From the NCBI RefSeq assembly GCF_037975245.1, contig NC_092565.1, positions 3,627,999-3,691,998 on the forward strand: 64,000 nucleotides of DNA, read 5' to 3'. The notes under the pieces were generated by a model. It ran no database searches. It saw only the letters and a list, made by a program, of their open reading frames with translations, and had not been told where the DNA came from. The DNA comes from Apostichopus japonicus. Its lineage: Eukaryota > Echinodermata > Holothuroidea > Aspidochirotida > Stichopodidae. Below, piece by piece: positions 61,601 through 64,000 of the stretch; position 1 is the first letter of the stretch; each line of letters begins with the position of its first letter. A program made the position numbers and the translations under genes.

Positions 61601-61629
61601 ATTAACAAACGAGAGAAACCCGCGTCCAT
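52131..61629 (-). CDS. Secreted, possibly GPI-anchored protein of unknown family (complete, 10 exons)
   Basis: Exons in transcript order: 61629-61512, 60140-59982, 59396-59241, 58552-58347, 57546-57386, 56195-56006, 54891-54630, 53674-53502, 53116-52927, 52624-52131. All introns are GT..AG and phases agree throughout, giving 702 residues. Residues 1-23 form a signal peptide (LLILTIFLSFFSQTFA). The ectodomain is acidic and beta-strand-like, with at least seven N-glycosylation sequons and scattered cysteines (e.g. DCSS, FECKK, VCDIQL, FQCHQ). Near the C-terminus come RRRRR (571-575) and RPKR (606-609), both candidate proprotein convertase sites, then a short Cys cluster (CPEGAW..CICPE..FEC) and a terminal hydrophobic stretch LCFLSLLMICYEIL after GSDAY, compatible with a GPI signal. 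I do not recognise the family. The layout of ectodomain, furin-type site and hydrophobic tail recalls ZP-type matrix proteins, but no ZP signature is evident. Confidence 0.8.
52927..53116 (-). CDS. Secreted protein exon 9
   Basis: Residues 476-538: GCLQAPISERYVAHKASEFL with sequons NTS and NLT, ending DGEDLS. The acceptor TATAATAAAG was chosen because it alone keeps the phase; a nearer AG eight bases inside the exon would shift the frame to a stop. Confidence 0.68.
53502..53674 (-). CDS. Secreted protein exon 8
   Basis: Residues 418-475: GANNDELSGVAARGVAHKED through LMLFMVCKGEQYAGENFLQ. The acceptor is TTTTTCTCCAAACAG and the donor CAG|GTTAGT. Confidence 0.78.
54100..54300. other. Intron 7 with poly-C tracts
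   Basis: Homopolymer C runs near 54138 and 54264 in unique sequence of the secreted-protein gene. No exon. Confidence 0.5.
54630..54891 (-). CDS. Secreted protein exon 7
   Basis: Residues 331-417: TWNFIFVLDIDTASQTKNF, FDFFFDVYSCELTQ and TVFITDEEDDQVSILLVSLK. The donor is G|GTAAGA. Confidence 0.78.
55463..55746 (-). mobile_element. Inverted-repeat element with GGCGCGTAGCC ends
   Basis: The left end CAGGCGCGTAGCCAAGG and right end CCTGGCTACGCGTCTG are inverse to each other over about 16 bases. The interior, read on the minus strand, shares CTAAGCGTAGCGTTGGCGG, AAGAAAATTTT and GGAAATGGCACTTC with the repeat at 5938-6115. It contains a poly-C run. About 285 bases, non-coding, in intron 6 of the secreted-protein gene. 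Confidence 0.7.
56006..56195 (-). CDS. Secreted protein exon 6
   Basis: Residues 267-330: RFTTILDSDEQIVSYNSSGT through PVCDIQL and TQFQCHQ. The donor is CAA|GTAAGT. Confidence 0.78.
57386..57546 (-). CDS. Secreted protein exon 5
   Basis: Residues 214-266: SHIELIWRLSRQAISNFIIS through EQTRLHL. The acceptor is CCTTCTTTTAG and the donor AG|GTATTT, phase 2. Confidence 0.72.
58347..58552 (-). CDS. Secreted protein exon 4
   Basis: Residues 145-213: begins GDGIRTDQIIYRG, includes FFECKKSDEESDVWVQTN and ends GVSFVQ at donor CAG|GTATGA. The acceptor (TTAAAAG) is weak. The reading frame differs from the longest open frame here, which is a shadow. Confidence 0.7.
59241..59396 (-). CDS. Secreted protein exon 3
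   Basis: Residues 93-144: ELILNNTGDCSSVYETVQW, with two sequons, ending GGNYD. The acceptor is TTTTTGGCAG and the donor G|GTGAGT. Confidence 0.78.
59982..60140 (-). CDS. Secreted protein exon 2
   Basis: Residues 40-92: EMGQVTKNTFDITDGQVELI through PVNELTG. The acceptor is TTTTTTTATATAG and the donor G|GTGAGT. Confidence 0.78.
61512..61629 (-). CDS. Secreted protein exon 1
   Basis: Residues 1-39: signal peptide and an acidic stretch (DDISQDNEDNRFA). The ATG is the first of the exon that precedes the hydrophobic core. The donor is G|GTAATG. Confidence 0.75.
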
Positions 61630-61737
61630 TTTTAGAGTCAACGTATAAGAACCAACAGAATTGAACGGAACGGAAAGAGCACACTGCACGCAGATTACTT
61701 CCCAACTAAAGACTAAATGAAGAACACTTTATTCTGA

Positions 61738-61880
61738 GGATGTTATATGCATCATGGCATGTAAGAAATTTATAGGAGAAAAGAGCCCGATTTGTTTAAC
61801 AAAGGATTGAGATAGAAAAGAAATGATTACGTAAGGGAGCTTATTCAATGCTTAAAGGTGGAACATTGCGCATGCGTCTC
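61738..61880 (-). promoter_or_regulatory. Candidate promoter of the secreted-protein gene
   Basis: On the minus strand GCATATAACA (about 61741-61752) could be a TATA box about 120 bases before the ATG. Further upstream, GACGCATGCGCAATG near 61864-61880 is an NRF1-like site. Plausible, not proven. Confidence 0.3.
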
Positions 61881-61899
61881 ACCTAGAACTTAGGCAACT

Positions 61900-62956
61900 C
61901 ATGGATTTAATTACGTAATGTTTTCTGTCACACCCTTCAGACCTTTCCTCCTATATGTTTTAGCTGTTAACATGGTGTCTGCCAAGGAGGTTTAAAACTG
62001 TCTCTCACCCTTTTAGCTAAGAACATGTGTTATCATTGATAAACAAGAAACATGTAATTCGCTCATCTAACATTTAACCTCTACAATTGCCTCAATATTC
62101 TCAATTTTTGCACCACATGCATTTTGAATTCATTCATGCTCTTTGACTCTGAAGCCATTAAAACCAGATCATGCTTGAGTACCGGTACATACCGAAAAAG
62201 AGGATCTCCTGTTGCTTTTTTCGGTACTTTTCCTGAAGGGAACACTTGGGGCGGATTGATATAGAGTCATATTCTATATGGAATCCACCGTATATACGTG
62301 TCATACCGCGATTTATCGTTCCATTGACTTACATACTACATTCGTCACTTTCCAAGCCCAATAAAAGCCTATCGAGAGAAGTTTACAACTGGCATATCTT
62401 ATACTCATCACGAAATCATAGCCGTTTAGATTTTGGGCTAAAAGTGCAAATTTAGATCTAATCCTTACAACTGCTCCCTCATTTTGTCAAAGAATTTCAA
62501 TAATGCTTTGTATCACTTACAATCCTCATTATTTTCACACCATCAGTATGCTTTTGATTTATGCTCTTTCAATAGCAATTCAATAGATATCCCATGTCCG
62601 TAACAGAGAAAGCCTGAGAGGGCCATATCAATGTGTTTGGAGGTACCTAACATAACAAAAATTGCTCACCGACGCCCAAACCATGGTTGGCAATGGCTGA
62701 ATGTGGAATCTCCTTTCGGGACACATTTCTCATGGTATCACCATGGCGCTCTTGCCCGGCTACTTCGCCACTGGGTAGGACGGGGATTCCCAGTATAGCG
62801 TCCAGATATAGGCTATATGGCATTCTTAAAAGTGCCGTAAATAAATACATCAACATTTGAAGAAGTACACGAATGGCGGGAATTTGCGGTACATATTTGG
62901 GATGTCTCCATATAAAACACTATGTTATAGGTTGGCTTTGAATCACCCTTCCAAAA
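61900..62956. other. Intergenic between the GPCR and the secreted-protein gene
   Basis: No exon supported. Both neighbours are on the minus strand, so this stretch holds the GPCR 3' UTR and the upstream region of the secreted-protein gene. Confidence 0.5.
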
Positions 62957-64000
62957 TTAATCCCGGTCGTTCCGTGACATTATTATAGTTTCCCTTCTGA
63001 CGTCATACCTTGTCCCAGTCAGAGTTAATGTTTGACTCAACGTACTTAAGTGCGTTTTGACGTGTTTTGAAATTACCGGTACGAATAACCGAACGTATGT
63101 AAGTCGATAGCGTTTATTCCTCAGTGAGTAGATGACTGGATTCATCGCGGAAATAGCGAGTAACCAAAATTCAGTACATGTTTGTATAATAAACTGAAGC
63201 TGTTCCGATGGAGACAAATATACCTCCAGAAACAGTTTCACTGATACCGGAATGGTAAAGATACCGAATACCGTTACAACTAAAATCGAGGTAACCGTTG
63301 CTCGCATTCTCGATTTTGATTCGAGATGATGAACAAGTTTCACACTCATACCGACGCTGCGTCGTTCAGCGACATTTTTCAGATGTTGCTTTGCGATAAC
63401 AAAAATCCTTACGTAACAGACCAGTAATATCATAGTCGCAAGTGGAGAGAAACTTGCTCCTAACAGAGAATGAACGGTAACAACTTTCGCATTGTAATTT
63501 TCCGTCCCACACACCCACTGATTTGGAACTAAAGATGTTCCGATTGTCGGCATTGAACCGAAGATAATTCCCAAAATCCATCCAAATAACATGATTATTT
63601 TACATCGCGACATTGTCATGATCGAACGATATCTGAGAGGAAACGATACGGCGATATATCGGTCAATGGTCACCGCGATTAAATGAAACACGGAGACGAA
63701 AATGAAGACATAACCTGGTGCAAATAAAATAGTTCTGTATCTTGATGAGCACGTGAAGAAACTGACGACGACCCGAGCGAAAAGAATCGCAGGTAGAGCG
63801 ATGACTCCCGTAAGAAGATCGGCGACAGCGAGGCTGCACAAAAACACGTTATTAGGGGTTCTTTTAAACTTCTTGCCTAAAGTGGTAACGATTACCGCGA
63901 TGTTTCCTGATATAATGAGGAACGCCAATACACCGTGAAATAGTAAATAGAAAGTAAAAGGAAAGTAACCGATTCTGAGCAAAACACCGTCGGTGTAGTT
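62957..64000 (-). CDS. Class A G-protein-coupled receptor (5' end beyond window)
   Basis: The frame is open from the window edge to a stop at 62957-62959: 347 visible residues in one exon with all seven membrane helices. Motifs, in visible numbering: an N-terminal NYT sequon, GN in helix 1 (32-33), LAVAD with Asp61 in helix 2, Cys84 and Cys164 for the extracellular disulphide, DRY (113-115) followed by IAVSFPLRY, NPVIY (287-291) in helix 7 and a basic helix 8. Helix 6 has FGIFTIPV where most receptors have FxxCWxP; the Pro is kept, the Trp is not. The cytosolic tail is short and Arg-rich. The overall style is that of amine/melatonin/adenosine-type rhodopsin-family receptors in marine invertebrates, but there is no helix-3 amine-binding Asp that I can place with confidence. 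Ligand unknown. The receptor may start only a few codons outside the window. Confidence 0.9.
   Translation of the reverse strand, partial: NYTDGVLLRIGYFPFTFYLLFHGVLAFLIISGNIAVIVTTLGKKFKRTPNNVFLCSLAVADLLTGVIALPAILFARVVVSFFTCSSRYRTILFAPGYVFIFVSVFHLIAVTIDRYIAVSFPLRYRSIMTMSRCKIIMLFGWILGIIFGSMPTIGTSLVPNQWVCGTENYNAKVVTVHSLLGASFSPLATMILLVCYVRIFVIAKQHLKNVAERRSVGMSVKLVHHLESKSRMRATVTSILVVTVFGIFTIPVSVKLFLEVYLSPSEQLQFIIQTCTEFWLLAISAMNPVIYSLRNKRYRLTYVRLFVPVISKHVKTHLSTLSQTLTLTGTRYDVRRETIIMSRNDRD

Overview
This is animal nuclear DNA: AT-rich, intron-rich, and crowded with microsatellites, minisatellites, tRNA-derived SINEs and short inverted-repeat elements. It holds four protein-coding genes, three of them rebuilt exon by exon with splice sites and reading phase agreeing at every junction. 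The invertebrate-type TRPV channel, the style of the repeats and the gene structures suggest a marine invertebrate. My guess is an echinoderm such as a sea cucumber, but nothing in the window proves that.

Layout. Positions 1-11334 have no gene that I can support. They hold a G-rich, telomere-like minisatellite (927-1535), one copy of an inverted-repeat element (3194-3563) and fragments of a dispersed repeat. Positions 11335-24926 (minus strand) hold a complete six-exon, 519-residue SLC16/monocarboxylate-transporter-like MFS protein. Its introns contain TA repeats, the second copy of the inverted-repeat element, two tRNA-derived SINEs and a GTACTCG-rich satellite. A possible extra upstream exon lies at 25714-25851. 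Positions 27487-27934 hold a foldback element with roughly 50-bp terminal inverted repeats.

Positions 28975-48903 (plus strand) hold a 14-coding-exon, 782-residue TRPV cation channel of the invertebrate Nanchung-like type: ankyrin repeats, six membrane segments, a pore with an SLGEL filter and a cytosolic tail. Its introns are unusual. Two tandem arrays (137 bp and 43 bp units) begin inside an exon and copy the exon end together with the 5' splice site many times. A third array, of 51 bp units, resembles repeated micro-exons. Another intron carries a minus-strand cluster of at least six tRNA-like sequences.

Positions 52131-61629 (minus strand) hold a ten-exon, 702-residue secreted protein that I do not recognise. 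It has a signal peptide, dibasic processing sites, a small Cys cluster and a hydrophobic C-terminus compatible with a GPI anchor. Positions 62957-64000 (minus strand) hold most of a class A GPCR whose N-terminus runs off the window.

The four genes do not form an obvious pathway. Three are membrane proteins and one is secreted or surface-bound. The channel and the GPCR would fit sensory or signalling roles, but their closeness is probably ordinary gene neighbourhood. The most interesting structures are the splice-donor-duplicating arrays in the TRPV gene and the tRNA-like cluster.
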